Source: CBDTYW01 sp965364735 (GTDB lineage: Bacteria > Actinomycetota > Nitriliruptoria > Nitriliruptorales > Nitriliruptoraceae). Taken from it: DNA of 11,679 nt. The notes under the pieces were generated by a model. That model saw only the letters and a list, made by a program, of their open reading frames with translations. It ran no database searches and was not told where the DNA came from. The stretch is taken from assembly GCA_965364735.1 (NCBI GenBank), contig CBDTYW010000104.1:1-11679 (forward strand). The letters run 5' to 3'. This document shows positions 1 to 6,480 of this stretch, one piece after another. The first letter of the stretch is position 1. Each line of letters begins with the position of its first letter. Position numbers and translations under genes: made by a program.

Positions 1-2
1 CC

Positions 3-1163
3 CGCTCGATGCCCGCCGGGGGCAACGGCGGCGCCACCGAGGTGGGGGTGACCGAGAGCGTCATCCGCATCGCACAGGTGGCCGACGTCACCGGGCCCGT
101 GCCCGGTCTCTTCGCCGACACCCAGAAGGCCGTCCAGGCCTTCTTCGCGATGTTCGCGGCCACGGAAGGGACGATCTACGGCCGCTCGATCGAGCTCAAG
201 CCGCTCGACGCCCGCCTTGATGCGAGCCAGAACCGCAACCACTACCTCCAGGTCTGCGAGAAGTTCCTCGGGGCCGTCGGCTCGATGTCCGCGTTCGACG
301 AGGGCATCGTCAGCCCCCTGAAGGAATGCGGCGCACCGGACATGCGTACCGCGGCGGTCAGCAAGGCCGCGCAGGAGGTCCCGTCGGTCTACTCGACCGA
401 CGCGATGAAGCCGGGCGTGCTGCCGGCGACGGACTACATGTACTGGGCCAAGAACTTCCCCGAGGCGATCAAGAAGTCCGGCTATCTGTACATCCTGAAC
501 GCCACGACCGAGTTCCAGGTCGGGCAGAACATCCGGGGCACCGAGCGGCTCGGCTATGAGTGGGAGTACGTGTCCGCGATCGACGTCTCGGAGACCAACT
601 ACACGACGTTCATCCTCGAGATGAAGAAGCGCGGGGTCCGCTTCGTGACGATGCAGGGCGCGTACCAGCAGGCGGCGAAGATCGCCCAGACCATGCGTGA
701 GCAGGACTTCCACCCGGACATCTACGTCCTCCAGTCCAACATCTACACGCCCGACTTCATCATCACCGGCGGCCAGGACATCGAGGGTGTCCAGATCGGC
801 TCCAACGGCGTGCTGATGGAGGAGATCGCGAACCACCCGGAGCTCCAGCTCTACCGTCAGTGGCTCAAGCGCATCGACCCGGACGCAGAGCCGACCGGCC
901 TCGGGCTGTACTCGTGGGCTGCCGCGAAGCTGTTCGTCGAGACCTTGAAGGAGATCGGTCCGAACGTGACGCGCAAGGCCGTGCTCGACCATCTCGGGAC
1001 CGTGACCGACTGGACCGGTGGCGACCTGATCCCGCCGCAGGACATCGCCAACGGCGTCCCGTCGATCTGCACCATCATCATTGAGGTCAAGAACCAGAAG
1101 TTCGTGCGCAAGCACCCGGCCCAGGGCTATGACTGCAGCGGCAAGGTCGTCTCGACCGACTGA
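3..1163 (+). CDS. ABC transporter substrate-binding protein, branched-chain amino-acid type (5'-truncated)
   Basis: Extracytoplasmic receptor of an ABC importer, Peripla_BP_6 (LivJ-like) family; it binds a small solute and hands it to a permease not in this window. The reading frame is open to the left edge. The first in-frame ATG (position 9) gives a protein with no signal peptide that begins with a Gly-rich linker (PAGGNGGATEVGVT) and then the first beta strand (SVIRIAQVADVTGPVPG). This linker normally follows a lipoprotein signal, so the true start is probably left of the window and ATG 9 is internal. Cysteines in VCEKF and KECGAPD probably form the lobe-I disulfide typical of this group; another pair lies near the C-terminus (SICTI, YDCSG). 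The ligand cannot be told; these receptors bind amino acids, aromatic acids, amides and other solutes. Family is confident, ligand unknown. Confidence 0.9.
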   Translation, partial: RSMPAGGNGGATEVGVTESVIRIAQVADVTGPVPGLFADTQKAVQAFFAMFAATEGTIYGRSIELKPLDARLDASQNRNHYLQVCEKFLGAVGSMSAFDEGIVSPLKECGAPDMRTAAVSKAAQEVPSVYSTDAMKPGVLPATDYMYWAKNFPEAIKKSGYLYILNATTEFQVGQNIRGTERLGYEWEYVSAIDVSETNYTTFILEMKKRGVRFVTMQGAYQQAAKIAQTMREQDFHPDIYVLQSNIYTPDFIITGGQDIEGVQIGSNGVLMEEIANHPELQLYRQWLKRIDPDAEPTGLGLYSWAAAKLFVETLKEIGPNVTRKAVLDHLGTVTDWTGGDLIPPQDIANGVPSICTIIIEVKNQKFVRKHPAQGYDCSGKVVSTD

Positions 1164-1168
1164 TCCGG

Positions 1169-1184
1169 CTCTCGTCCGCGAGAG
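1169..1184. terminator. Short hairpin between convergent genes, candidate bidirectional terminator
   Basis: CTCTCG-TCCG-CGAGAG forms a perfect 6-bp stem with a 4-nt loop, 5 nt after the stop of the substrate-binding protein and just beyond the stop of the convergent minus-strand oxidoreductase. There is no T tract on either side, so termination is inferred from position and structure only. Confidence 0.4.
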
Positions 1185-1221
1185 GCTGTCCCGATGACGC
1201 GCGACGCGGTGCGAACCGTGC

Positions 1222-1689
1222 TCAGCGCTTGGTCAGGCGCACGACCGGGATCTGACGTTCACAGTCGGCCTGGTAGTCGTCGTAGCCTGGGTAGACGCCG
1301 TTCATCATCGTCCAGAGGCGGTCGCGTTCGTCGCCGTCATCGACGGTGGATGCGACGACGGCGTGATCGGCGCCCTTGAGCGTCCACGTGACGTCGGGGT
1401 TGGCCTCGAGGTTGAGGTACCACGGGGGGTTGCGCTCGTGGCCGCCGTTGGAGGCGATCACGATCCAGCTGTCGCCGTCGACGCCGTAGATCATCGGGAC
1501 CTCGCGGAGCTCGCCAGACTTGCGTCCGATTGCCCCGAGGATGCCGACGGGGGCGCCGAAGAACGACGCGCCGATCCGGCCGCGCGTGAGCTTGATGAAC
1601 TTCGCGTGGCGCCGTGAGAACTTGTTGGAGTCCTCGGTGCCGCGTCCCTTGCGGACGACGCTCATCGGCGGCTTCTTCGGCAGTGCCAT
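1222..1689 (-). CDS. Nitroreductase/DUF385 family deazaflavin (F420)-dependent oxidoreductase
   Basis: A 155-residue protein of the actinobacterial Ddn/DUF385 split-barrel family, whose studied members use reduced F420 to reduce quinones, nitro compounds or other substrates. Family signatures are GRKSGELREVP (residues 55-65), the IASNGGHERNPPWYLNLEANPDV-type block (78-100; key residues N81, G82, G83, P88, W90, N93, N97, P98) and a C-terminal YPGYDDYQ...RQIPVVRL segment. The ATG at 1689 is preferred over an upstream in-frame ATG at 1794 because family homology begins near it, a GAGGA Shine-Dalgarno lies about 7 nt upstream, and the longer form would run through the promoter and palindrome. It is divergent from the luciferase-like monooxygenase and probably shares its control region. 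The family is clear. The cofactor is inferred from the family, and the substrate is unknown. Confidence 0.9.
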   Translation of the reverse strand: MALPKKPPMSVVRKGRGTEDSNKFSRRHAKFIKLTRGRIGASFFGAPVGILGAIGRKSGELREVPMIYGVDGDSWIVIASNGGHERNPPWYLNLEANPDVTWTLKGADHAVVASTVDDGDERDRLWTMMNGVYPGYDDYQADCERQIPVVRLTKR

Positions 1690-1719
1690 GATCAGTCCTC
1701 GTGGATCTGTCGCTGAGAC

Positions 1720-1749
1720 TTGACCGTACTGGGAAGACACGCCTATCTT
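1720..1749 (+). promoter_or_regulatory. Predicted sigma70-type promoter for the monooxygenase unit
   Basis: TTGACC (1720-1725, 5 of 6 to consensus) and TATCTT (1744-1749, 4 of 6) are separated by 18 nt. A start of transcription near 1756 would leave a leader of about 60 nt that contains the palindrome at 1772-1789. On the minus strand, GATACT (reverse complement of 1759-1764) is a possible -10 for the divergent oxidoreductase gene; its -35 region would overlap the palindrome. Prediction only. Confidence 0.45.
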
Positions 1750-1771
1750 CAGTTTCGCAGTATCGACCAGC

Positions 1772-1789
1772 CGTTCGACATGTCGAACG
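1772..1789. promoter_or_regulatory. Perfect 18-bp palindrome, candidate IclR-type operator
   Basis: CGTTCGACATGTCGAACG is identical to its own reverse complement over 18 bases. It lies between the divergent oxidoreductase and monooxygenase genes, downstream of the predicted plus-strand promoter and near the presumed -35 of the minus-strand one. Its outer part, GTTCG-N6-CGAAC, recurs at 8012-8027 before the iclR-family gene, and its half-site GTTCGACAT recurs at 7991-7999. Binding by that regulator is inferred. Confidence 0.6.
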
Positions 1790-1817
1790 CCCACACGCTC
1801 CGAGGGTGCACGAATCC

Positions 1818-3026
1818 ATGAAGCTTGACCTGTTCTACGAGATCGACGCTCCGCGGCCCTGGCCGGGAGAGCACCCGCTGGGCCAGAAGAGGATCGAGCA
1901 GGAGGCGTACGCCGAAGCGCTCGAGCAGATCGTCCTGGCCGACCGCATGGGCTTCAACACCGTCTGGTGTGTCGAGCACCACTTCCGTGAGGGCCGCTCG
2001 CACATGCCCTCGCCTGAGGTCGTCCTCGGCGCGCTGTCGCAGATCACCGAGAACATCAAGCTCGGCTTCGGTGTCACGCTGACCCCGTTCGCGTTCACGC
2101 ACCCGGCCCGCATCGCGGAGAAGGTCGCCACCGTCGACATCCTCTCCAAGGGGCGCGTCGAGTGGGGCCTCGGTCGTTCCACCCCGATGGAGCAGATGGC
2201 CTTCGGCGTCGACCGCGACACCTCTCGCGACCAGCTGCAGGAGGTCGCCGGAATCGTCACGGGCATGTGGCGCGAGGAGTACTTCGAGTACGAGTCCGAG
2301 AACTTCTCGTTCCCGCGGCGCATGGTCACCCCCAAGCCCTACCAGGACCCGCACCCGCCGGCATGGGTCGCCGCGACGTCCAAGGAGTCCTCGGAGATCG
2401 CCGGGCGCAACGGGTTCGGCCTGCTGTCCTTCGCGATCATGCAGCCCGTCGGCGCCATGGCGAAGCTCATCTACGCCTACCGCGAGGCCGCCAAGAACGC
2501 GGTCCCGCTGACCGACCGGATCAACGACCGCGCCGCCGTCTACACGCTGGTCCACTGCGTGGAAGACGAGAAGGACCTGGAGAAGAACCAGGTCTGGGAG
2601 AGCGTCTGGTGGTGGTACCAGAACATCGCCCAGTTCACGCTGGACTGGGAGCTCGCCCACCTCCCGCAGGACCAACAGGACAAGATCTTCCCGCTGCTCA
2701 AGGGGCTCGCGGACGGCAACCAGGACATGGCGAGCGTCTTCAACGACGCCGACATGATCATGGTCGGAACGCCTGAGCGCATCATCGAGAAGATGAAGAA
2801 GTACGCCGACATCGGCGTGGACCAGGTCCTCTGCTACGTCCAGTTCGGGACCATCCCGCACGAGGCCGTCATGCGCACGATCGAGCTGCTGGGCAAGGAA
2901 GTCATCCCGGCCGTCGCCGAGTACGCAGGACGCAAGTTCTCGGTGCGCTTCGAGGACGCGGCCAACGCCCCGAAGGACATCGGACGCTTCGGCGACGACT
3001 CCCTCACGGAGTCCGAGTCGAAGTGA
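1818..3026 (+). CDS. LLM class flavin-dependent oxidoreductase (luciferase-like monooxygenase)
   Basis: A 402-residue TIM-barrel flavoenzyme of the bacterial luciferase-like family; relatives use FMNH2 or F420H2 to oxidise aldehydes, ketones or other organic substrates. Visible signatures are EHHF at 53-56 (the LuxA-like EHHF/EHH element), the THPARIAEKVATVDILSKGR region (94-113) followed by WGLGR, the PHPPAWVAATS strand, and GTPERIIEKMKKYADIGVDQ near the C-terminus. EHHF and the overall layout resemble alkanal monooxygenase-like members. The ATG at 1818 is chosen because the first beta strand (MKLDLFYEID) starts there and GAGGG lies 11 nt upstream; an in-frame ATG at 1701 would place the promoter and palindrome inside the gene. 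It is followed by a dehydrogenase and an SGNH hydrolase on the same strand. The substrate is unknown, and FMN versus F420 cannot be decided by eye. Confidence 0.93.
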   Translation: MKLDLFYEIDAPRPWPGEHPLGQKRIEQEAYAEALEQIVLADRMGFNTVWCVEHHFREGRSHMPSPEVVLGALSQITENIKLGFGVTLTPFAFTHPARIAEKVATVDILSKGRVEWGLGRSTPMEQMAFGVDRDTSRDQLQEVAGIVTGMWREEYFEYESENFSFPRRMVTPKPYQDPHPPAWVAATSKESSEIAGRNGFGLLSFAIMQPVGAMAKLIYAYREAAKNAVPLTDRINDRAAVYTLVHCVEDEKDLEKNQVWESVWWWYQNIAQFTLDWELAHLPQDQQDKIFPLLKGLADGNQDMASVFNDADMIMVGTPERIIEKMKKYADIGVDQVLCYVQFGTIPHEAVMRTIELLGKEVIPAVAEYAGRKFSVRFEDAANAPKDIGRFGDDSLTESESK

Positions 3027-3039
3027 TCGGCTGAGCTTC

Positions 3040-3084
3040 GACGATGACCGCCACCCCGCACCAGCGGCGGTGGCGGTCGTCGTC
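3040..3084 (+). terminator. Long stable intergenic hairpin (terminator, attenuator or processing element)
   Basis: GACGATGACCGCCACC (3040-3055) pairs with GGTGGCGGTCGTCGTC (3069-3084), with one G-U pair. CCGC (3056-3059) pairs with GCGG (3064-3067) after a single bulged C, closing an ACCA loop. That is 20 base pairs in 45 nt. It starts 14 nt after the monooxygenase stop and ends 45 nt before the dehydrogenase start. No T tract follows. Its effect (termination, partial read-through or mRNA stabilisation) is not known. Confidence 0.55.
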
Positions 3085-3090
3085 CGGCCC

Positions 3091-3114
3091 GCAAGCAGCG
3101 ATTCAGCAAGCAGC
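3091..3114 (+). repeat. Short direct repeat before the dehydrogenase gene
   Basis: GCAAGCAGC occurs at 3091-3099 and again at 3106-3114, a 15-nt period, just upstream of the dehydrogenase Shine-Dalgarno. It is too short to assign a role and may be chance. Confidence 0.3.
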
Positions 3115-3129
3115 CAGAGGGAGCAGACC

Positions 3130-3966
3130 ATGAGCGACGAGACCACCACATCCGCACCGCTGCAGGAGGTGACCGCGGTCGCCACCCGCGACACCACCGC
3201 CGTGCCGAACTACGCGAGCATGCTCGACCTGAACGGTCGCGGCATGGTCGTCGCCGGAGCGGGCCAGGGGATCGGCCGGCAGGTGAGCCACGCGCTCGCG
3301 CAGGCGGGCGCACGCGTGATGTGCATCGACTACGACATGGACGCCGCCGAGCACGTCGCGTCCGAGATCGGCGGGGTTCCGTTCAAGGCCGATGTCCGTG
3401 AGCGTTCGGACCTCGAGCAGGCGCTGAAGACCGCGGAGTCGGAGTTCGGCCGTGTCGCCGGCATCGTCGACATCGTCGGCATGGCGAAGTACCGCTCCCT
3501 GCTGGACCACACCGAGGAGGACTACGAGTGGACCTTCCAGATGGTCCTGCAGCACGCGTGGCACCTCACCCGCCTCGGTGGCGCGATGATGGCCGAGCAC
3601 GGTGGCGCGATGACGTACATCGCGAGCGTGAGCGGCATCTTCTCCGCGCCGTGGCACTCCGCCTACGGCGCCGCGAAGGCGGGCCTGATGAGCCTCGTGC
3701 GGACCTCCGCGGTCGAGTTCGGCCCGAGCGGTGTCCGCGTCAACGCGGTCGCGCCCGGCTTCGTCTGGACGCCGCGGATCGCCGCGATGCTGGGCGAGGA
3801 GGGCAAGGCGAAGAACGACCAGACGCCTCCGCTGAAGCGCGTGGCCGAGCCGTCCGACATCGCCAGCGCGGTCCTCTACCTGCAGTCCGACCTCGCCGCG
3901 TACGTCACCGGGCAGACGCTCATCGTCGACGGTGGCGTCAGCGTGAAGTTCCCCTACAACTTGTGA
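3130..3966 (+). CDS. SDR family NAD(P)-dependent oxidoreductase
   Basis: A 278-residue short-chain dehydrogenase/reductase with a Rossmann fold, interconverting an alcohol and a ketone. GAGQGIG (43-49) is the dinucleotide-binding loop; D67 at the end of the second strand favours NAD(H); S166, Y179 and K183 (YGAAK) form the catalytic set with the usual Ser-Tyr spacing of 13; VDGG is near the C-terminus. Three oddities: an N-terminal extension of about 34 Thr/Ala-rich residues, DIVG (114-117) where classical members have NNAG, and V139 where the catalytic-tetrad Asn is expected. The ATG at 3130 has AGAGGGAG 6 nt upstream; a frame start at 3070 would lie inside the hairpin. It follows the monooxygenase by 103 nt, so it may oxidise or reduce an intermediate of the same pathway; that role is inferred. 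Confidence 0.92.
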   Translation: MSDETTTSAPLQEVTAVATRDTTAVPNYASMLDLNGRGMVVAGAGQGIGRQVSHALAQAGARVMCIDYDMDAAEHVASEIGGVPFKADVRERSDLEQALKTAESEFGRVAGIVDIVGMAKYRSLLDHTEEDYEWTFQMVLQHAWHLTRLGGAMMAEHGGAMTYIASVSGIFSAPWHSAYGAAKAGLMSLVRTSAVEFGPSGVRVNAVAPGFVWTPRIAAMLGEEGKAKNDQTPPLKRVAEPSDIASAVLYLQSDLAAYVTGQTLIVDGGVSVKFPYNL

Positions 3967-4074
3967 GCCTGCTGCCTCTGTGCTCCGGGTCGCTCCGCCG
4001 GCAGCCGCACTGACGATCTCAACACCCTCATGGTTAGCTGCCCGTTGTCGGCGGACCACGGTCAGGAAACCGCG

Positions 4075-5193
4075 ATGAACGATCAAGTGGCCGACGGGGT
4101 GATCGTGTCCTCGGAGAACGCGCCGCACGTCGTGGCCGGGCTCAGCCTCGGCGCGCGTGGAGATCGGCCGGAGGGCGTCGAGCCGTTCCTTCGCGGCGTG
4201 CCGTTCCCCGGCACGGTGAAGGTCCCGTACCCGCGCGTCGACCTGCTCGACCGCAGCCGCGTTCCCGGCGACACCTGGAGGGTCTCCTGCCTGCCCGTCG
4301 GGGTGCGGCTCGAGGTCGTCGGTGATGCCACGCATCTGGAGATCACCTACACCGCCGAGACGGACCAGCTCGGCTACCGCGGACCAGGCGCCGGCACGGA
4401 CTTCATCTCCTGGGCCGTCCCGCTCGACGGGGTTGCCGGCGGCGTCGACGGCGGCGTCGAGGTCGGCCGCGTGCCCGCGGTCGTCTCGGCCGGGATGTCG
4501 GTGCATCCGACGGTGCTCGTCCCGCTCGGTGGCGCCGATGCCCGCACGATCATCTTCCTGCCCGAGGGCATGAAGCCGACGGTCAAGATCCTCCGGCCGC
4601 GCGGAGGCACGGTGTCACCGGCGCCGAGACAGCCGCGGTGGGTCGTCTACGGCGACTCGGTCGCCGAAGGTTGGATCGCGACGCAGCCGGCGCTCTCGTG
4701 GCCGGCGATCGCGGGGCGCCTCGCAGGCGTCGACCACACGAACCTGTCCTTCGCCGGAGCCGCGCGCGGCGAGCTGCCCATGGCCGAGCAGATCGGCAAG
4801 CTCGGCGCGGAGATCCTCACCGTCTGCCATGGCACGAACTGCTGGACGCGCACGCCCCACTCGGTGGCGCAGATGGCGGCCAACACCGAAGCCTTCCTCG
4901 ACGTGCTCCGTCAGGACCATCCGGACGTCCCGATCCTCGTCGTGTCGCCGGTCGTGCGACCGGACGCCGAGTCCACGCCGAACCGCCTCGGCGCGACGCT
5001 CGCGGACCTGCGCGGAGCGATGCACGACGTCGTCCGCACCCGTCAGGACGGCGGCGACGCCGGTCTGCATCTGCTTGACGGGATGACGCTCATGGGCCCG
5101 GAGCTGCTCGGCGACGGGATCCACCCGGACGACGACGGCCACCGCGCCGTCGGGGCGCTCGTCGCCGCCGAGATCCGACGCATCCTCACCTGA
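4075..5193 (+). CDS. SGNH/GDSL-type hydrolase with an N-terminal beta-rich domain
   Basis: A 372-residue esterase-like protein. The C-terminal half (about 188-372) has the SGNH blocks: YGDSVAEG with nucleophile S195, FAGAARG with oxyanion Gly at 228, GTNCW with N255, and DGIHPDDDGH with D347 and H350. The N-terminal half (about 20-180) is rich in beta strands and lacks a recognisable catalytic motif; it may be a jelly-roll domain like that preceding some carbohydrate or acyl esterase SGNH domains. No signal peptide or membrane segment is evident, so it is probably cytoplasmic. The ATG at 4075 has AGGAAA 5 nt upstream; an in-frame ATG at 4030 has no clear Shine-Dalgarno. It lies 108 nt after the dehydrogenase and is probably in the same unit. 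It likely hydrolyses an ester or acetyl group; the substrate is unknown. Confidence 0.9.
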   Translation: MNDQVADGVIVSSENAPHVVAGLSLGARGDRPEGVEPFLRGVPFPGTVKVPYPRVDLLDRSRVPGDTWRVSCLPVGVRLEVVGDATHLEITYTAETDQLGYRGPGAGTDFISWAVPLDGVAGGVDGGVEVGRVPAVVSAGMSVHPTVLVPLGGADARTIIFLPEGMKPTVKILRPRGGTVSPAPRQPRWVVYGDSVAEGWIATQPALSWPAIAGRLAGVDHTNLSFAGAARGELPMAEQIGKLGAEILTVCHGTNCWTRTPHSVAQMAANTEAFLDVLRQDHPDVPILVVSPVVRPDAESTPNRLGATLADLRGAMHDVVRTRQDGGDAGLHLLDGMTLMGPELLGDGIHPDDDGHRAVGALVAAEIRRILT

Positions 5194-5251
5194 ACGCGAC
5201 GAGCGATGCCAAACCACGCGTGACGCAGGAACATCCGTCGCTCGCCGAAGT

Positions 5252-5272
5252 GGGTGGGTGGGAGGTACTGGG
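5252..5272 (+). other. Putative G-quadruplex motif between convergent genes
   Basis: Four GGG runs (5252-5254, 5256-5258, 5260-5262, 5270-5272) have loops of T, T and AGGTACT, meeting the usual G3N1-7 rule. It sits in the 93-nt gap between the 3' ends of the SGNH hydrolase and the TetR gene, which holds no other clear signal. It would form in the plus DNA strand and in any transcript reading past the hydrolase. Formation in the cell is not shown. Confidence 0.5.
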
Positions 5273-5286
5273 TGGCCTTGGTCGCG

Positions 5287-5868
5287 TCAGTCGATCAGGT
5301 CCAGCAGCTGGGTGAGCGCGGCGTAGGCCTCGCGGGCGCGCTCGGCGGTGAACTCGGGGTGTGCGTGGTGCAGCGCGAGGAGGCCGTGGATCTGCGCCCA
5401 GAGCGCGTCGGCGAGGGCTGCGGGCTCCGCGGCCAGCGAGATCCCGAGGTCGGCCAGCGCGCTGGCGGCGACGTCGAGGAGCTGGATGCGGCGAAGCTTC
5501 CGTTCGTCGTCACCGACGGCGAACAGGAACCGCGGACGTGTGTCGAACATCAGCTGGTAGAGGTCGCCGTTGGCCAAGCCGAACTCGAGGTAGTGCCGCC
5601 CGATCGCGAGCAGCTGCTCGCGAGGGTCGTCGCTGAGCTCGGGCAGTGTCGCGTAAAGGCGGGCGAAGCCGTGCTCGACGACCTCGCCGAGGACGTCGTC
5701 CTTGCTGGCGAAGTGCCGGTAGACGACGGTCTGCGCTCGGTCGATCCGAGCGGCCAGCTTGCGGATCGAGAACGCCTGCTCGCCGACCTCCGCGAACAGC
5801 GAGATCGCCTCGGCAAGGAGCTGCTCGCGCTGCTCCTGCCTGGCGATCTCGGCTGGGGTCTGGGTCAC
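5287..5868 (-). CDS. TetR/AcrR family transcriptional regulator
   Basis: A 193-residue one-domain repressor type. The N-terminal DNA-binding domain covers about 11-60, with the helix-turn-helix and following helix in FSIRKLAARIDRAQTVVYRHF and ASKDDVL. The C-terminal helices (70-193) form the ligand pocket and dimer interface; ALWAQIHGLLALHHA (about 155-170) resembles the conserved helix of the TetR_C_33/WHG-type C-terminal domain. The start is GTG, and its first bases overlap the stop of the Mpo1-like gene (GTGA, 5865-5868), so the two are co-transcribed and probably translationally coupled. Two matching inverted repeats in the operon promoter (6457-6473, 6423-6439) are its likely operators, giving autoregulation. 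The ligand is unknown; given the partner gene, a fatty-acid-like molecule is a reasonable guess. Confidence 0.93.
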   Translation of the reverse strand: MTQTPAEIARQEQREQLLAEAISLFAEVGEQAFSIRKLAARIDRAQTVVYRHFASKDDVLGEVVEHGFARLYATLPELSDDPREQLLAIGRHYLEFGLANGDLYQLMFDTRPRFLFAVGDDERKLRRIQLLDVAASALADLGISLAAEPAALADALWAQIHGLLALHHAHPEFTAERAREAYAALTQLLDLID

Positions 5869-6395
5869 GCGGCGACCGGCAGGACCTCGAGCTTCGCGAT
5901 CTCACGGGTGACGATCACCTCGAGGTCGTGACGTCCACCCGCGAAGAAGACGAGCTCCGCGACGACGAAGAGGGGAGCGGTGAGCATCGCGGTCACCGGG
6001 TTGCCGTTCATGAGCGCCGGCTTGCGGCCCTCGATCGCGTGGCCGACGAACTGGAAGATGAAGCCGCCGACGAACATCGCAGCACCGGTGATGGCGGCGG
6101 TCGACGTGCCCATCGTTGCGGCCATGGCCTGGCCGCCGACGGCGAGGAGCACCAGGGCTGCGGCGGCGAATGCCCCCAGCTGGAGGTCGAGGCGCATGTA
6201 GAGGGCGGCTCCGAGGAGGGCGACGAGGATCGCGGCGTTGAAGGTCGCGGTCATCGCCATGACGCCGAGCACGATCACCGGGACGCCGATGATGTGCATG
6301 ATGACGTTGGTGCGGTTCTGGTGGGCGGATCCGTAGGCGACCATCATGGTCTCCCAGGTGGACAGCTCAGCGGCGGTGTCGGTGGTGGTGGTCAT
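5865..6395 (-). CDS. Mpo1-like (DUF962) membrane protein, possible 2-hydroxy fatty acid dioxygenase
   Basis: A 176-residue polytopic membrane protein. It has the Mpo1/DUF962 pattern: Y21-x3-H25-x4-N30-x3-H34-x2-G37-x-P39 before the first hydrophobic segment and GHAIEGRKPAL (118-128; H119, E122) after the third. Yeast Mpo1 is an Fe(II)-dependent dioxygenase that shortens 2-hydroxy fatty acids during phytosphingosine breakdown; the conserved histidines are thought to bind iron. Hydrophobic stretches lie at about 34-67, 74-95, 102-119 and 135-152. The bacterial role is inferred; it may act in fatty-acid alpha-oxidation. The ATG at 6395 has only a weak Shine-Dalgarno-like GGAA. It is first in an operon with the TetR gene, whose start overlaps its stop. 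The family is fairly clear; the enzymatic reaction in this organism is not shown. Confidence 0.85.
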   Translation of the reverse strand: MTTTTDTAAELSTWETMMVAYGSAHQNRTNVIMHIIGVPVIVLGVMAMTATFNAAILVALLGAALYMRLDLQLGAFAAAALVLLAVGGQAMAATMGTSTAAITGAAMFVGGFIFQFVGHAIEGRKPALMNGNPVTAMLTAPLFVVAELVFFAGGRHDLEVIVTREIAKLEVLPVAA

Positions 6396-6422
6396 CGGGG
6401 TTCCGTTCGTGAAGTCGATAGC

Positions 6423-6439
6423 GCGTAACAGTGGTACGC
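6423..6439. promoter_or_regulatory. Second TetR-type box, downstream of the predicted Mpo1-tetR start site
   Basis: GCGTAACAGTGGTACGC is an imperfect inverted repeat (7-bp arms, 3-nt centre, one mismatch). Its core CGTAACAGTGGTACG matches the box at 6457-6473 at 14 of 15 positions. The two centres are 34 bp apart. It lies 28 bp before the Mpo1-like start codon, just after the predicted transcription start. Confidence 0.6.
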
Positions 6440-6450
6440 AGCGTGGAGTG

Positions 6451-6480
6451 AGTATGACGTAACAGTGTTACGTCTGCCAA
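6451..6480 (-). promoter_or_regulatory. Predicted promoter of the Mpo1-tetR operon
   Basis: On the minus strand TTGGCA (reverse complement of 6475-6480) and CATACT (reverse complement of 6451-6456) are 18 nt apart, giving 5 of 6 and 4 of 6 matches to -35 and -10. The spacer is occupied by the palindromic box at 6457-6473, the expected layout for a repressed promoter. Transcription would start near 6444. Confidence 0.5.
6457..6473. promoter_or_regulatory. TetR-type operator, perfect inverted repeat
   Basis: ACGTAAC-AGT-GTTACGT has perfect 7-bp arms around a 3-nt centre. GTAAC(N3)GTTAC is a common form of TetR-family operator. It fills the spacer between the predicted -35 and -10 of the minus-strand operon and lies 92 bp before the plus-strand lipoprotein gene, which it could also affect. 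Assignment to the adjacent TetR protein is inferred from position. Confidence 0.7.

Noticed and set aside
1749..3197. A long minus-strand open frame opposite the monooxygenase gene
   Set aside because: It is the mirror of a high-GC coding frame, has a repetitive Val/Leu/Asp/Arg composition, no recognisable domain, and overlaps a clear luciferase-like gene entirely.
3967..4074. Possible terminator between the SDR and SGNH genes (GCTGCC at 3971 and GGCAGC at 4000)
   Set aside because: Arms of 6 bp with a 23-nt loop and no T tract are too weak to call.
3103..4506. A 467-codon minus-strand open frame opposite the SDR and SGNH genes
   Set aside because: It spans two well-supported plus-strand genes and their gap; it is His/Arg/Asp-rich with no domain signature. 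An antisense artefact of GC-rich codon use.
5502..5524. Another GTTCG...CGAAC pair inside the tetR gene
   Set aside because: The spacing is 13 nt rather than 6, and it lies inside coding sequence, so it does not match the proposed operator.
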